A stretch of 64,000 nucleotides of DNA from Chimonanthus salicifolius (lineage: Eukaryota; Streptophyta; Magnoliopsida; Laurales; Calycanthaceae), in NCBI GenBank assembly GCA_013350335.1, contig CM023534.1:24943302-25007301 (forward strand), in the 5' to 3' direction. The position numbers and the translations under genes were made by a program. This document shows, piece after piece, positions 43,936 through 55,377 of the stretch; position 1 is the stretch's first letter, and each line of letters begins with the position of its first letter. The notes beneath the pieces are model-generated. The model had not been told where the DNA came from. It made no database searches and was given only the letters and a program-made list of their open reading frames with translations.

Positions 43936-45057
43936 TCATACAAACAATTCAGGGTGAGATGTTCTCATTTCCGATTCCAATTCCCAAGTGGCCTCCACAA
44001 CACCATGTCGATCCCAAACCACCTTGACGAACTGAATCGCTCGATTACGCAACACCCTTTGCTCACTCTCCAATATTCTGACCGGCTTCTCGACATAAGT
44101 GACATCGCTTTGCACATCTATATCTTGCACATCCAAAACATGAGACGGATCAGGGTTGTACTTCCTCAGCATCGACACATGGAACACATCATGTAGAGAC
44201 GCCAATTGCGAAGGAAGTGCCAACTGATAGGCTACATCTCCCATCCTTCTGATAATTGAAAACGGTCCCACATATCTTGGCGACAATTTTCCTTTCTTCC
44301 CAAATCTCATGTGCCCTTTTCGTGGCGAGACCTTCAAGAATACCATGTCTCCCACTTCAAATTCGAGAAACCTCCTCCTCTTATCAGCATAGCTCTTTTG
44401 CCGACTCTGTGCGGTCAACAAATGTTGACGTATCAACTGGATCTGTGCAGTAGTTTCTGCAACCATCTCGGGTCCTATCAGTGCATGTTCACCAACCTCG
44501 GTCCAGCACACTGGTGACCTGCATGGTCTACCATACAAAGCTTCGAATGGTGCCATCTGGAGGCTTGCCTGGTAGCTATTGTTATAAGAAAATTCCACCA
44601 ATGGCAAATGATCCTCCCATCCACCTTTGAAGTCTAGCATGCACGCCCTCAACATGTCCTCCAACGTTTGTATTGTTCTTTCCGATTGTCCATCGGTCTG
44701 TGGATGGAATGCTGTGCTAATAAGTAAGTCGGTTCCCATGGCCGACTGCATGCTCTGCCATACCCTGCCGGTAAATCGGCCATCTCTATCAGACACTATA
44801 GTCTGTGGGATACCATGTAGTCTGATGATGTCTTTGATATATCTCCGACCCAATGTCTCTGATGAATCCGTCATCTTGATAGGAATAAAATGCGCGGACT
44901 TGGTCAATCGGTCTACCACAACCCATATAGCGTCATTGCCCTTCGAGGACCTCGGCAACCCCGTCACAAAGTCCATGGAAATGTGCTCCCATTTCCATTC
45001 CGGCACTGCTAAGGGTTTGAGTAACCCTGGTGGCTTCTGATGTTCTGTCTTAACCTG
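43936..45057 (-). CDS. Gypsy 2 integrase core and chromodomain-like tail (after in-frame TAG)
   Basis: This is the same frame as the larger upstream segment, continuing after the TAG at 45058-45060. It carries the integrase catalytic core, with D in SMDFVTGLP, D in TIVSDRDGRF and E in SERTIQTLEDML, so all three metal-binding residues are present. Next come the GPY/F-like region (LKVSPRKGHMRFGKKGKL, FSIIRRMGDVAYQL, HDVFHVSML) and a C-terminal chromodomain-like segment (AIQFVKVVWDRHGVVEATWE). The first Met in this piece is at 45006, but independent translation is not expected. The integrase inserts the cDNA, and the tail may steer it to particular chromatin. The frame ends 63 bases before the 3' LTR start. 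Confidence 0.9.
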   Translation of the reverse strand, partial: QVKTEHQKPPGLLKPLAVPEWKWEHISMDFVTGLPRSSKGNDAIWVVVDRLTKSAHFIPIKMTDSSETLGRRYIKDIIRLHGIPQTIVSDRDGRFTGRVWQSMQSAMGTDLLISTAFHPQTDGQSERTIQTLEDMLRACMLDFKGGWEDHLPLVEFSYNNSYQASLQMAPFEALYGRPCRSPVCWTEVGEHALIGPEMVAETTAQIQLIRQHLLTAQSRQKSYADKRRRFLEFEVGDMVFLKVSPRKGHMRFGKKGKLSPRYVGPFSIIRRMGDVAYQLALPSQLASLHDVFHVSMLRKYNPDPSHVLDVQDIDVQSDVTYVEKPVRILESEQRVLRNRAIQFVKVVWDRHGVVEATWELESEMRTSHPELFV

Positions 45058-48000
45058 CTAGCAAGTTAAACAATGAGCCACGAACTCTGCAACATCCTTC
45101 TTGAGTCCATGCCACCAATAATGTCTTTTTAAGTCATGATACATTTTTGTGGTACCCGGATGAATGGACAGCTTGCTCTGATGTGCCTCTATCAGTAATT
45201 CTTTTCTGCAGCTTCTTGGCACATAAATTCTACCCCGGAACATAGGACCCTGTCCTGGTCGTAATTCCCAATCCGGTACAACCTCGCCATTAGACATCTT
45301 GGCCCATGTCTCTGCCATTTCCGGATCTGTTCGTTGCTCCTGTTCAATCTTTGTAACCATGTTGGATCGTATGATCAAATTGTACATACTCCCATGGTTT
45401 GTGATGTATAGATTAAACTCACGTATGGAATTCAACATCTCCCATTCAGTCCTGATCAAACATGCCACTGATGCATGAGACATGCGGCTGAGAGCATCCG
45501 CCACTTTGTTGGCCTTTCCCGGATGATATCGGAGCGCAAATTCATAGTCCGCCAGATATTCCATCCATCTGCGCTGCCTCAGGTTGAGCTCTTTCTGATC
45601 AAATAAATACTTCAAGCTCTTGTGATCTGAAAATACTTCAAACTTCTCCCCATATAGATAGTGTCTCCAGCATTTGAGAGCAAAGACCACCGCAGCTAAT
45701 TCCAGATCATGTGTGGGGTAGAGGCGTTCATGTATCTTTAGTTGTCTTGAACCATATGCCACCACCCGATCACGTTGCATGAGTGAACATCCCAGTCCCT
45801 CTCCTGATGCATCACATTGTACTTCATAACCTTTGCCCCTTTCCGGCAAAACTAGAATAGGAGCAGTTGTAAGTCTCTCCTTCAGCTCCTCAAATCTCTG
45901 ATTGCACAGCTCTGACCATTCATATTTGACTCCTTTCTGCGTGAGTCGAGTCAATGGGGATGCAATTTTGGAGAAGTCCATGATAAACTTCCTATAATAT
46001 CCAGCCAAACCCAGAAAACTACGGATTTCGGTGACATTCTTTGGTGATTTCCACTCACTTACTGCTGCCACCTTAGCCAGATCAACGGTTATACCATCTG
46101 CTGTTATAACATGCCCTAAGAATTTGACTTCAGGTAGCCAAAATTCACATTTGCTTGCTTTAGCATACAACTGGTTCTGTCTCAAAGTGTTCAATACTAT
46201 TCGAAGATGCTCAGCATGATCTTCCTGACTCTTGGAATAGATCAGGATATCGTCGATGAACACTATAACAAACCGATCCAAATATGGACGGAATATTCTG
46301 TTCATTAAGTCCATGAACACAGCCGGTGCGTTGGTAAGCCCATTTGGCATGACTACAAATTCAAATAGTCCATACCGTGTTCTGAAAGCTGTTTTCTCGA
46401 TGTCTTCCTCTTTGACCCGGATTTGATGATAACCGGACATCAGATCAATCTTGGAAAAATGACTGGATCCCCTCAACTGATCGAATAAATCATCGATCCT
46501 GGGTAGAGGATACTTGTTCCGGACAGTTAGCTGATTCAACTTCCGGTAGTCCACACACATTCTGAGTGAACCATCCTTCTTTTTCACGAACAACACTGGA
46601 GCTCCCCATGACGATGTGCTGTTCCGAATGCAACCCAGTCTGAGTAATTCATCAAGTTGCTTCTTCAACTCGGACATTTCTGCTGGTGCCATTCGATAAT
46701 GGGGTAGAGACACTGGTGAGGTACCAGGATATAGCTTGATCTCAAAATTGAGCTCCCTCATAGGCGGTATACCAGGAAGTTCTTTTGGAAAGACATCAAC
46801 AAATTCTTTCACAATTGCTGGAAGTTCAGTGACTGGTGCTTTGTTGATGACAATATTGTTCAACACCAAATGATGCAACCCTTCCTGCAATCTACTTTGC
46901 TTGTCGGCACGAACTATATACTGCTTTCCCTCGGGTGACCAAAATGTCACTCTTCGGCGATAACAATCAATATTGGCTTCATAACTAGCCAACCAGTCCA
47001 TGCCAAATATAATATCGTACTCAGTCATGTCGAGTACCAAATAATTGAACTCAAATCTGAGTCCAGCGAGTTCTGTATTTATGGCCGTGCATATGAGTCC
47101 CAAAGACGTGTCTCCGACAGGGGATACTACTGTGAGTGTGGTGGACAGCTTTTGAACTAGTGTTCCAGTAGCAGTTATAAAGGATGCAGATATAAAAGAG
47201 TGCGATGCTCCAGAATCAAACAATGCATAAGCATAAGAACTATTGACAACGGCCATACCTTGAATCACAGAATGATCCACATCCTCAGGAGGTTCCAGAG
47301 CAAATAGTCGTCCAGATCCGGTAGGAGTAGGCGCCCGTCCCGCCTGATTATATGTCCTGCCTCCTCGGGAGTTAGCTGGCCTAGCTGGTGGACGGAAAGA
47401 TCCTCTGGAATATGAGAGCCTATTGAGCTTTGGACAGTCTCTCTTGAAGTGACCCGGCTGATTACAGTGGAAACAATTGTTCACCCCTTTGAATGACTGG
47501 GTGACTGATGCAGATGGGGAGGGCTGGTTGGGACGAAAGCTCCCCGCGGACCCAATAGATGGTGAGGGTCTACTGAAGTTCGGACGGAACCTCTTGTTGG
47601 GCTGAAACCCACCCCTCCCACTTGGAGCTCGACGATTGTCAAACCGTACTATTGCATTCAACTCCTGTTCTACTATTGTGGCCTTGCTGACCACCTCAGC
47701 CAATGTGGTGCACTTAAATATGGTCACTTTGGCCCTGATGTTCGGCCGTAGACCCCTCTCAAACTTTCTTGCTTTACGAAGTTCTGTGTCCACCATATAA
47801 AATGCATAAATGGATAAACTGAGAAATTCACGGTGATACTCTGCCACCGTCATAGAGCCCTGTACCAAGGACAGAAAAAGTTCCGTCTGTCGCTCCTTCT
47901 CCTCCTCCGGAAAGTAATGTTCCAGAAAGGTTGCTGAAAACTCATTCCATGTCATGGCCGTCCTCTCCCTAATTGGTATGAGTTCCCTCTGCTTCTCCAC

Positions 48001-48567
48001 CACCTCCCACCATTTACCGGCATCTTCTATCAATTGTGAAGTAGCCAGTAAAATCCTGTCAGCATGACTCGAGATCTTAAGTAATTTTAAGATCTGAGTG
48101 ATCTTCTTCAGCCAGTGCTCGGCTCCGACAGCCCCTTCCTTCCCTTTGAAGTAGGGAGGACGCTGTTGTTGAAATTCTCGTGCCATACTACGGTCACTGG
48201 CATCCCTGGAACTTTCACTCCCATTCATATGTTGCTGGAGTACTGAGGTTACCACTGCTTGGACTAAGCCCTGAAGTTCAGGTGGCACATGTGGTATATG
48301 TACACCACTGTTCCCTTCTCCCTCCTTCTGTGATGCATTCTCACTCCCCTTTTCTTCCCTCCATGAGTGCTGTGATTCTTCCGCATTGTGAGACTTTTCA
48401 TGAACAGATCGCTCCCCATCAGGTTGGGTTACCTCTTTCTCATGTACGGATGGCTCCTTCTCATGCACAGATTTTTCGTGTTGTAATAACACTTTCTCAT
48501 GTTGCGTGATTTGCAACACCTTTTCCTTCCCTTTCTGATTCTGAGGGATCTTTTTCTTTGGAGCCAT
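45058..48567 (-). CDS. Gypsy 2 Gag-Pol polyprotein, 1169 aa to premature TAG
   Basis: N-terminal HEK-rich repeats (residues 20-60); Gag core (about 150-290, with [10 protein letters not shown] and [13 protein letters not shown]); CCHC knuckle [14 protein letters not shown] (about 365-378); protease with DSGAS at 451 and GMDWLAS near 522; RT (about 600-800) with [20 protein letters not shown] and FIDDIL near 770; RNase H (about 915-1035) with CDAS, LELAAVV and FSDHKSL. The HHCC integrase finger begins near 1135 and is cut after CLTC by a TAG where Gypsy 1 has CAG (Gln). Gag and Pol share one frame, as in many chromoviruses. The start is the first ATG after a leader of about 400 bp. Apart from this stop everything needed appears present. 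One oddity is MPNGLTNAP where MPFGLTNAP is usual. Confidence 0.95.
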   Translation of the reverse strand: MAPKKKIPQNQKGKEKVLQITQHEKVLLQHEKSVHEKEPSVHEKEVTQPDGERSVHEKSHNAEESQHSWREEKGSENASQKEGEGNSGVHIPHVPPELQGLVQAVVTSVLQQHMNGSESSRDASDRSMAREFQQQRPPYFKGKEGAVGAEHWLKKITQILKLLKISSHADRILLATSQLIEDAGKWWEVVEKQRELIPIRERTAMTWNEFSATFLEHYFPEEEKERQTELFLSLVQGSMTVAEYHREFLSLSIYAFYMVDTELRKARKFERGLRPNIRAKVTIFKCTTLAEVVSKATIVEQELNAIVRFDNRRAPSGRGGFQPNKRFRPNFSRPSPSIGSAGSFRPNQPSPSASVTQSFKGVNNCFHCNQPGHFKRDCPKLNRLSYSRGSFRPPARPANSRGGRTYNQAGRAPTPTGSGRLFALEPPEDVDHSVIQGMAVVNSSYAYALFDSGASHSFISASFITATGTLVQKLSTTLTVVSPVGDTSLGLICTAINTELAGLRFEFNYLVLDMTEYDIIFGMDWLASYEANIDCYRRRVTFWSPEGKQYIVRADKQSRLQEGLHHLVLNNIVINKAPVTELPAIVKEFVDVFPKELPGIPPMRELNFEIKLYPGTSPVSLPHYRMAPAEMSELKKQLDELLRLGCIRNSTSSWGAPVLFVKKKDGSLRMCVDYRKLNQLTVRNKYPLPRIDDLFDQLRGSSHFSKIDLMSGYHQIRVKEEDIEKTAFRTRYGLFEFVVMPNGLTNAPAVFMDLMNRIFRPYLDRFVIVFIDDILIYSKSQEDHAEHLRIVLNTLRQNQLYAKASKCEFWLPEVKFLGHVITADGITVDLAKVAAVSEWKSPKNVTEIRSFLGLAGYYRKFIMDFSKIASPLTRLTQKGVKYEWSELCNQRFEELKERLTTAPILVLPERGKGYEVQCDASGEGLGCSLMQRDRVVAYGSRQLKIHERLYPTHDLELAAVVFALKCWRHYLYGEKFEVFSDHKSLKYLFDQKELNLRQRRWMEYLADYEFALRYHPGKANKVADALSRMSHASVACLIRTEWEMLNSIREFNLYITNHGSMYNLIIRSNMVTKIEQEQRTDPEMAETWAKMSNGEVVPDWELRPGQGPMFRGRIYVPRSCRKELLIEAHQSKLSIHPGTTKMYHDLKRHYWWHGLKKDVAEFVAHCLTC

Positions 48568-48964
48568 TTCCCTAAGTCATAAAACATTATTGACTTAGTT
48601 TCCTCATATAGTTTGTATTTTTCACAATGTTGGGGAGATTTCCAAATAAGCAAACTTGATTTTTTTTTTCCTATTTGTTTTTGAGGGGAGAGTCTCTAAA
48701 TTCCCTATGTTTGTTTTTCTCAATTGGGGAGTATTGGGGAATGTATATCCTATTTTGCTACGTTTGATAGATGAATTATAATAATGTACTTTTGCTATCT
48801 TTCACTGTTGTTCTCAGATTGATTTGTTCAGTCTGAGTCCACGAAGTAAATTAATCCGGCCCCCAGTCAGCGGACTCCGAAGAGTCGGTCAGTTGGGATT
48901 CTTATCCGTCAGTGAGACATGAAACCGTCTTAATCTTACTTCGGAAGATTCAACTTCCCGTTTC

Positions 48965-48976
48965 GCTCTGATACCA
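48965..48976 (-). promoter_or_regulatory. Gypsy 2 primer-binding site
   Basis: TGGTATCAGAGC on the minus strand, two bases after the palindromic 5' terminus ends, matching initiator tRNA-Met. Confidence 0.92.
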
Positions 48977-48978
48977 AC

Positions 48979-49081
48979 TGTAACACCCCGCCCTTTTCAC
49001 TCTAAATTTTCAGAGTTTATTATTATTTAAAAAAAAAAAATAAACTCTGAAAATTTAGAGTGAAAAGGGCGGGGTGTTACA
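48979..49081. repeat. Palindromic 103-bp replacement of the Gypsy 2 5' LTR
   Basis: Two perfect inverted arms of about 43 bp (TGTAACACCCCGCCC, then TTTTCACTCTAAATTTTCAG and AGTTTAT) around an AT-rich loop of A-runs. The half next to the PBS is the normal U5 end. The outer half is the same U5 end inverted, not the U3 start (TGTAACACCCTGG) found at 43873. The TSD TATTC is directly outside, so this end was already palindromic when the element integrated, or was rebuilt without disturbing the target. Confidence 0.93.
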
Positions 49082-49099
49082 TATTCGATTGAGGAATCC

Positions 49100-51773
49100 G
49101 TTGAGCACTGAAATCTTACATTTTTACCCCTTATTATTGGACCATTTAGCTCTCAATTCTGTGTATATTGGTGTATTTAATGTCATTTTCTAGTTTTATA
49201 GATAAAAATAGAAAGTTCAGGAAAACCAAGCTAATTCAGCGGATAATTGCAAGTTTAGAGCTTTAAAGAGAATACCTAGAATTATTATAATAATTTTATT
49301 TCACTTTTTAGGATTTTCATGTAAATTAATTAATCTAGATCCAGTTATGAGAGTCTAAGCTTAATTAATAATTTTTTAGATTTAAAGTGGCTGAATAATT
49401 ATTTAATTCTAGATGTTAAAAGCTGCAATCCAAGTGCCAAAGCCTGAATTTCAAGTTATTGGGCCAAGACTTAGTTCAAATGGGCCAAGTTGTGCTCCAC
49501 AAAGCTTCAATGGGCCAGGCCATATACAAGTCCATGCGCATTCTATCATTGGACCAGGCCAATGTGCAAGTTCAGTCCAACTAAAGCCCAAGTTCTCAAA
49601 TACATTTCCAGTGGGCCTGAGTAAGGGGTCAAAAATTCGACCGATATAGTGCGTATCAGTCGAGATGTATTGGATTTTCGAACGCCGATATATCTCGGCC
49701 AATACATATAGTATCAGCCAGAGAGAGAAAAGCTCGGCCGATTTTTATTTTTTATTTAAAAGAAAAAACAAATGTCGGCATGGGCACAGTCGATATCTAG
49801 GCCGATATTTATATTTTTTAATTTTTTTTTTAAAAACAGCCTTTTTTATTTTTTAAATGATTTTTTCCAAAAAAAAAAACCACTGAGATTTAAAAAAAAA
49901 AATGAGAAGAGAGAAAAATCTCGGCTATTAAAATTCAACCGGAAATTCGGCTGGGCCGAATTTTCGACCTCTGGTCTGAGTTGAGTTCTAGATCCAAATC
50001 CAAAGCCTAAGTCCAATGAACTCCATGGTCCATATTTGAATTTACCTAAGTCCAACCCAACTACCTATCTCCAAAACCCATAACCCAACTTCACATCCAC
50101 ACCATCCAACTTCCATCTTAGATCTTAACCCTCCATCTTATATACTAAATTAGGTCAAACCTTAGATCCACTATCAAATCTAACTCGTCCATTCATCTAT
50201 CATTAGATCTAGGTCATCTATCATCATCATGATCATCTTAACCTTAGATTAGTGTTCATCCATACATCACCTATTAATCCTTGCATTCATTTCATTCATT
50301 GATCATCTTAGCCATTAGATATTAGGTCATCTAATCTCATTCACTCATTCATCTTTTCGAAACCCTAGAGCCTCCACATGCATCCATCACATACACACAT
50401 TATATTAGACTTAGGGCATGCATTTCATCATCCATTTAGATCCACCTATACATCTAAACCCTCCATCAACCATCAACCCATTCCTATAATTATTTCACCC
50501 AAAATACCTTAGAACCATTAGATCAAAACCCATTTAATCTAAGCCCTCCATTCATAAACCCTAAGCTATGAACAACTTGTAGTTCAAGCTAGCCTCCATG
50601 CGCATTTTACACATTATTATCCCATGATTTTTGCAACCTAAAACTTCTCCATGCACTTAGACAAAAAACAATCTCGATACATCCCTAAGATCTTCACACA
50701 CCTCATCATCCCAATCACAAACACCTCACATGGTTTTCTCAATCCCAATCCAATCCATTCGAATTTCACACCTAGTCAACCCTCCATTTCATCTTCCTAT
50801 CATCATCCATTCATTCATTAATCTCATCCATTCATTCATTATCTCATTGCATAAACCTTAAAACTACATAGCAGATTCGAATTTCCCAGTGCCAATCCAA
50901 ATCTTATTTTCTCTCCTAATCTCATATCTTCTCTCTACCTTGACTTAGCCACCAAGGAAAGCCACACCAAATTCGTGTGACCCTCCTTGTGAAACCCTAA
51001 AATCCAAACTAAAATCTCCATCATCCATTCCCATTTAGATCCAATCCAGTTCCTTGATTTCCCAACTTAAACCTTGATTTAATCCAGCCATCCATCTCCC
51101 TTCGAAGCCTATAAATACTCATTACCCAAGAGGTAAAATTGGAATATGACCTGGAATTCAAGAGGACTAAAGGCTGGAGCAAAAGACAAGAAAACAGGAG
51201 CATCATTCGAATTTACAAGTGAGAGTTGTAGATTTTTATTTTTAGGTTGTCTTTCTTGTATTTAATTTATAAAAGCCCTATAGTTTAATTCTTCCATTTA
51301 ATAAAGTGAAGCATTCATTTAGAACCATGGAACATCCAATTTCTAAAATACTTTTATGATTATTTTATTTTTAATTTCAAGATCACAAGTTTTATTTATT
51401 TGATTGAACATGAGCGTATGCAATAGTTAGGATCTTGATTGTAAGACTTGAATCATGATTACAAAGGTTTTGATTAATTAAATTAAAAAGTATCTTGTTT
51501 TATTAATGAATATGGATTGTATTTCAGATCTAAGCCTTTACTTTGTTTACACATCTTGGGTGATGAATGGTCTATTCCAAACAACCAACCTTTATGTTAG
51601 ATACATGACTCATATAAATGTTCCATTTCTTGAAAATAATTCTTTTTAAAGGAACACAAATTTAATTTTAATTCATATATTTTGAGATTTTCCTTTGGGA
51701 TCGACCTCGCACTCAATCGCTATACTATACATGGTTCGTGCTCTTGCGAGACTTACAAATTTAAAACATCAAC
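49100..51773 (+). repeat. Athila-like solo LTR (about 2.7 kb), TSD AATCC/AATCT
   Basis: The left end (GTTGAGCACTGAAATCTTAC) aligns with the start of the gag-only element's LTR. The right end (TCGACCTCGCACTCAATCGC, then TATACTATACATGGTTCGTG, then TTTAAAACATCAAC) clearly aligns with that LTR's end. It lies in the Copia B gag between AATCC (49095-49099) and AATCT (51774-51778), after which the gag text resumes (KDTDELSINELQSSLL). The exact terminal bases have decayed. It is longer than the 1740-bp LTRs partly because of an inserted 'CGGCCGATA' element and CATC-rich stretches (50100-50900). TATAAATA lies at 51110-51117. Confidence 0.82.
49627..49969. mobile_element. 'CGGCCGATA' MITE-like element, second copy
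   Basis: 343 bp with 13-bp near-identical inverted ends, GGTCAAAAATTCG and CGAATTTTCGACC (one mismatch). It is internally rich in ATATCGGCC/TCGGCCGAT words and shares GATATAGTGCGTATCAGTCG-like text with the copy at 1432-1979. It sits inside the Athila-like solo LTR. No clear TSD and no coding sequence; the superfamily is not assigned. Confidence 0.5.
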
Positions 51774-52072
51774 AATCTAAAGATACTGATGAACTTTCCA
51801 TTAATGAGTTGCAGAGTTCATTGCTGGTTCATGAGCAAAAAATAAACCAGCAAGACAACGAGGAGCAAGTATTATAAGTCTCAACTAATAATCATTTTTC
51901 GGCATCGAAGAGGTCGAGAAAGAGGAAGAGGCAAATGAAACAATGATCGCAGATACTCGCATCAGAAATCATAAGATAACAAGTTTTCTCATTCTCAAGG
52001 AAGAGGAAGAGATGATGATGATCACCATTCAACAGTTTACAAGCCCAAGTCAACAGACAAATCAAAGGTTGA
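51774..52072 (+). pseudogene. gag: Copia B gag, end
   Basis: Gag text typical of copia elements (TDELSINELQSSLLVHEQKI) runs to a TAA near 51878. It is followed by Arg/Gly/Ser-rich codons in broken frames that lead to the zinc knuckle. Confidence 0.8.
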
Positions 52073-52495
52073 ATGCTTAGGTGTCACAAGTATGGCCATT
52101 ACAAGTCAGAATGCCGAACTAATTTGAACAAAGATCGTGGAGAGAGATCTAATTTTGTAGATACAGAAGAAGAAATATCCCTTTTGATGGTGTGTCATAC
52201 GAAGGAAGAAACTCACCAAAATATGTGGTATTTAGATACCTGCTGCAGCAATCATATGTGTGGAGATAAGTCTGCATTCTCAGATTTGGATGAAACTTTT
52301 CGAAATACTGTGAAGTTTGGAGACAATTCTATAATCTCTGTTATGGGAAAAGGAAAGGTAACAATCCAAACCAAAGGAAATTCTACTCAGACTATCTCTA
52401 ATGTTCTCTTTGTTCCAGAATTAAAGACAAATTTGTTAAGTGTTGGTCAGCTTCAAGAAAAGGGATATGAAATTTCTATCAAAGATGGAGTTTGA
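52073..52495 (+). pseudogene. Copia B zinc knuckle and protease, degenerate
   Basis: A CCHC knuckle survives as CHKYGHYKSEC; the first Cys is cut off by a one-base deletion just upstream. The protease site reads WYLDTCCSNHMCG, with Cys in place of the catalytic-triad Gly of the usual DTG, followed by the usual ISNVLFVPELKTNLLSVGQL. A TGA at 52493-52495 ends the segment. Dead. Confidence 0.9.
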
Positions 52496-53304
52496 CGAAT
52501 TCAAGATAAAAAATTGGGCTTAATTGCTCAAGTCAACATGACAACAAATCGAATGTTTCCATTGTATCTTCACAACACTACTCATTCATGCTTCTTTGCA
52601 AGATTGAAGGAGGTGGCATGGCGGTGGCATTTCCGTTATGGACACTTGAATTTTGGAATTTTGGTGGATTAAAAATTCTACAACAGAAAAATATGGTGTC
52701 GGGCCTTCCACAAATTAAATGTGTTTCTCAAGTTTGTGAAGAATGTGTTGTTAGCAAACAACATCGTGATCATTTTCCAAAAGAAAAATTATGGAGAGCA
52801 AAGGTGTTGGAGCTAGTTCATTATGATATTTGTGGGCCAATAAGTCCAACATCCAATGGAGGTAAACGGTATTTTATTACCTTCATTGACGATTATAGTC
52901 GGAAAACATGGGTTTATTTTTGGCAGGAGAAATCAGAAGCTTTTATATCTTTTAAAAATTATAAAGTGCTTGTTGAAAAAGAAGCTGGTAACCTCATAAA
53001 TGTTTTTCACACTAATCGTGGTGGAGAATACAACTTACAAGAATTTAAAATTTTTTGTGAGATGCATGGAATCAAGAGGCAACTTACAACAGTTTACACG
53101 CCTCAACAAAATTGAGTGTGCGAGAGGAAAAATCGCACAATTCTAAACATGGTGCGAAGTCTCTTGAGAAGAAGCGGCATTTCGAAAGTTTTTTGGCCTG
53201 AAGCAGTTAATTGGAGCATTCATGTTTTGAATAGAAGTCCCACTTTCGCGGTTCAGAATATGACGCTGGAGGAAGCATGGAACGGGTCGCACACCAACAA
53301 TTGA
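52496..53304 (+). pseudogene. Copia B integrase, broken
   Basis: Pre-integrase segment (CVSQVCEECVVSKQHRDHFP) and integrase core (VHYDICGPISPTSNGGKRYF, FIDDYSRKTWVYFW, NRGGEYNLQEF). Where copia elements read 'TPQQNGVxERKNRT', a Gly codon has become TGA (53113-53115). The catalytic E lies in the following CERKNRTI. The second acidic residue sits in TNRGGEY, where relatives read TDRGGE, so it is also lost. Confidence 0.9.
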
Positions 53305-54789
53305 TTACTTCATAATTTTTGGATGTATTGCATATGCCCACATTCCAGATGCGAAGAGGATAAAGTTGGATGACAAAGGAGAAAATGCATTTTTCTTGGT
53401 GTTAGTGAGTAGTCAAAAGCTTACAGAGTGTACAATCCTATCACCAAGAAAATTGTTATTAGCCGTGATGTCTTATTTGATGAAGACAAAGACCTGGTCA
53501 TGGAGCAACAATACTGTTGAACAACAAATTCTAGCAGATTTTGATGGTGAAAATGAAAAAAGAAAGTAGAAACCTGTGGAGAACAAACAACAACTTGTTC
53601 AAGCATTTATTCAAAATGTTCCAGCAGATCCTCAAAGTCCACCTGTAGTTGAAGCAATTAATGAACAACAACCTCAACAAGCTAGACAAAGACTAGCATG
53701 GATGACCGATTATGAAGTATCTGGAATTAACCAATCTGAAGACTCACTTATTCATTTTGTTCTATTTTCAGATTGTGATCCTATAGCTTTTGAGGATGCT
53801 GTCAAAGAATCAAAGTGGCAGAAGGCTATGGATTATGAAATTGCAGCTATTGAAAGAAACAACACTTGGAAGTTGACTAATCTTCCAAAAGGGCAAAAGA
53901 CAATTGGTGTCAAATGGGTATATAAGACAAAATTAAAGGAAAATGATGAAGTCGATAAATACAAGGTGTGTTTGGTAGCTAAAGGCTATAAGCAAGAATT
54001 CGGCATTGATTTCAAAGAAATGTTTGCTCCTGTTGTAAGGCATGACACAATCAGATTAGTGATCACATTGGCAGCATAAAACTCATGGTCCATCTTCCAG
54101 TTGGACGTGAAATCGGCATTTTTACATTGAAATTTGGAAGAACAAGTATTTATTGATCAGCCTCCTGGTTACGTGAAACTTGGAAATGAGCATAAAGTGT
54201 ATAAATTGAAGAAACCTTTATACGGATTAAAACAAGCTCCAAGGGCTTGGTATAGTCGTATAGAAGCTTATTTTTTTAAGGAAGGATTTCAAAAATGTCC
54301 ATATGAGCATACATTTTTTATAAAAATAGAGATGGAGGGAAAATGCTCATGGTTTGCTTATATGTAGATGATTTGATTTACACTGGAAATCATAGGGCCA
54401 TGTTTGAAAATTTTAAGGAGTCCATGATGGTTGAATTTAAAATGCCTGATTTTGGAATGATGCATTATTTTCTTAGCATAGAAGTGATGCACTCTGTTGT
54501 TGGAATTTTTATTTCTCAAAAGAAATATGTACGAGAAATTCTGGACAGGTTTCAGATGAAGAATTGCAATTATGTTAGCACACCAACTGAAATGGGTTTG
54601 AAGCGTAAAACGGATCCTGAAGGAAGGAAGATTGACAACACTTTTTTCAAGAAAATTGTGGGAAGCTTGATGTATTTGACTGCAACAACACTTGACATAA
54701 TGCATGTTGTCAGTCTCATTAGCAGGTATCTAGAATGCCCGAGGGAGATGAATCTTCTAGTTGCCAAGAGAATCTTTTGGTACTTGTAA
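53305..54789 (+). pseudogene. Copia B reverse transcriptase, broken
   Basis: Linker pieces (53305-53575), then RVT_2 text: KWQKAMDYEIAAIERNNTW, GVKWVYKTKLKENDEVDKYK and FAPVVRHDTIRLV, with a stop at 54077. It continues [30 protein letters not shown] and the catalytic [11 protein letters not shown] (54355-54387, after a frame change), to GSLMYLTATTLDI. At least three frame breaks. It normally copies the RNA into DNA. Confidence 0.92.
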
Positions 54790-54835
54790 GGTACACTGAT
54801 TAGGATTACTCTACAAGAAGGGAGAAAATTCAGAT

Positions 54836-55345
54836 TTGTTTGGCTTTACAAATAGCGATTACGCAGGACATTCAGATGATAGAAGTAGCACATCTGGGTA
54901 TGTATTTATGATGAGCTCTGGAGCTATTTCGTGGTCTTCGAAGAAGCAATCAAGTGTCACTTTATCAACCACGGAAGCGAAATTTGAAGCAGCAATGACT
55001 TGTGCTTGTCAAGCTATTTGGTTGAGGAAGATTCATGAAGAACTTCATTTCAAGCAACAAGGTCCCACTTCAATTTATTGTGACAGTAGTTCAACAATTA
55101 AACTCTCCAAGAATCCTGTTCTACATGGAATAAGCAAGCATATTGATGTGAAATATCATTTCTTATGGGACCTGACAAATGATAAAACGATTGTTCTCAT
55201 TTACTGCAGAAGTGAAGATCAAGTGGCTGATATATTTACCAAACCCCTCAAATTGGCTACGTTTCAAAAGCAAGAAAAATGCTTGGTGTTTGCATTGTGG
55301 AGAATCCAATTTGAGGGAGGGTTTTCTGTAGTCAACCTTCATTAA
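54836..55345 (+). pseudogene. Copia B RNase H domain
   Basis: Contains [80 protein letters not shown] and [12 protein letters not shown], the complete copia RNase H layout, with EAKFEA for the usual EAEYxA. It ends 32 bp before the 3' LTR. It is open as a piece but disconnected from RT by frameshifts. Confidence 0.92.
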
Positions 55346-55361
55346 ACTGAATGTAAATATC

Positions 55362-55377
55362 AGTTTAAGGGAGGGAT
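55362..55377 (+). promoter_or_regulatory. Copia B polypurine tract
   Basis: AGTTTAAGGGAGGGAT directly before the 3' LTR; the AAGGGAGGG run is a standard copia PPT. Confidence 0.85.

Larger units (their letters stand above)
39677..49081 (-). mobile_element. Gypsy 2: Tekay-like chromovirus with aberrant palindromic 5' LTR, TSD TATTC
   Basis: Flanked by TATTC (39672-39676 and 49082-49086) within the Copia B gag. On the minus strand: a 103-bp palindrome in place of the 5' LTR, PBS, a long gag-pol frame broken by a single TAG, and a 4.2-kb 3' LTR. Both outer ends are the U5 terminus (TGTAACACCCCGCCC as read inward from either end); a normal element would end in U3 at one side. The coding region is by far the best preserved in the window. 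Confidence 0.95.

Noticed and set aside
44627..45040. Plus-strand open frame of 137 codons, and similar ones at 43954-44517, 46031-46219 and 48180-48509
   Set aside because: Antisense shadows of the conserved Gypsy 2 gag-pol frame.
45058..45060. TAG as a programmed readthrough codon between Gag and Pol
   Set aside because: It is in the integrase zinc-binding segment, far downstream of the Gag-Pol border, and the related element has a Gln codon there.
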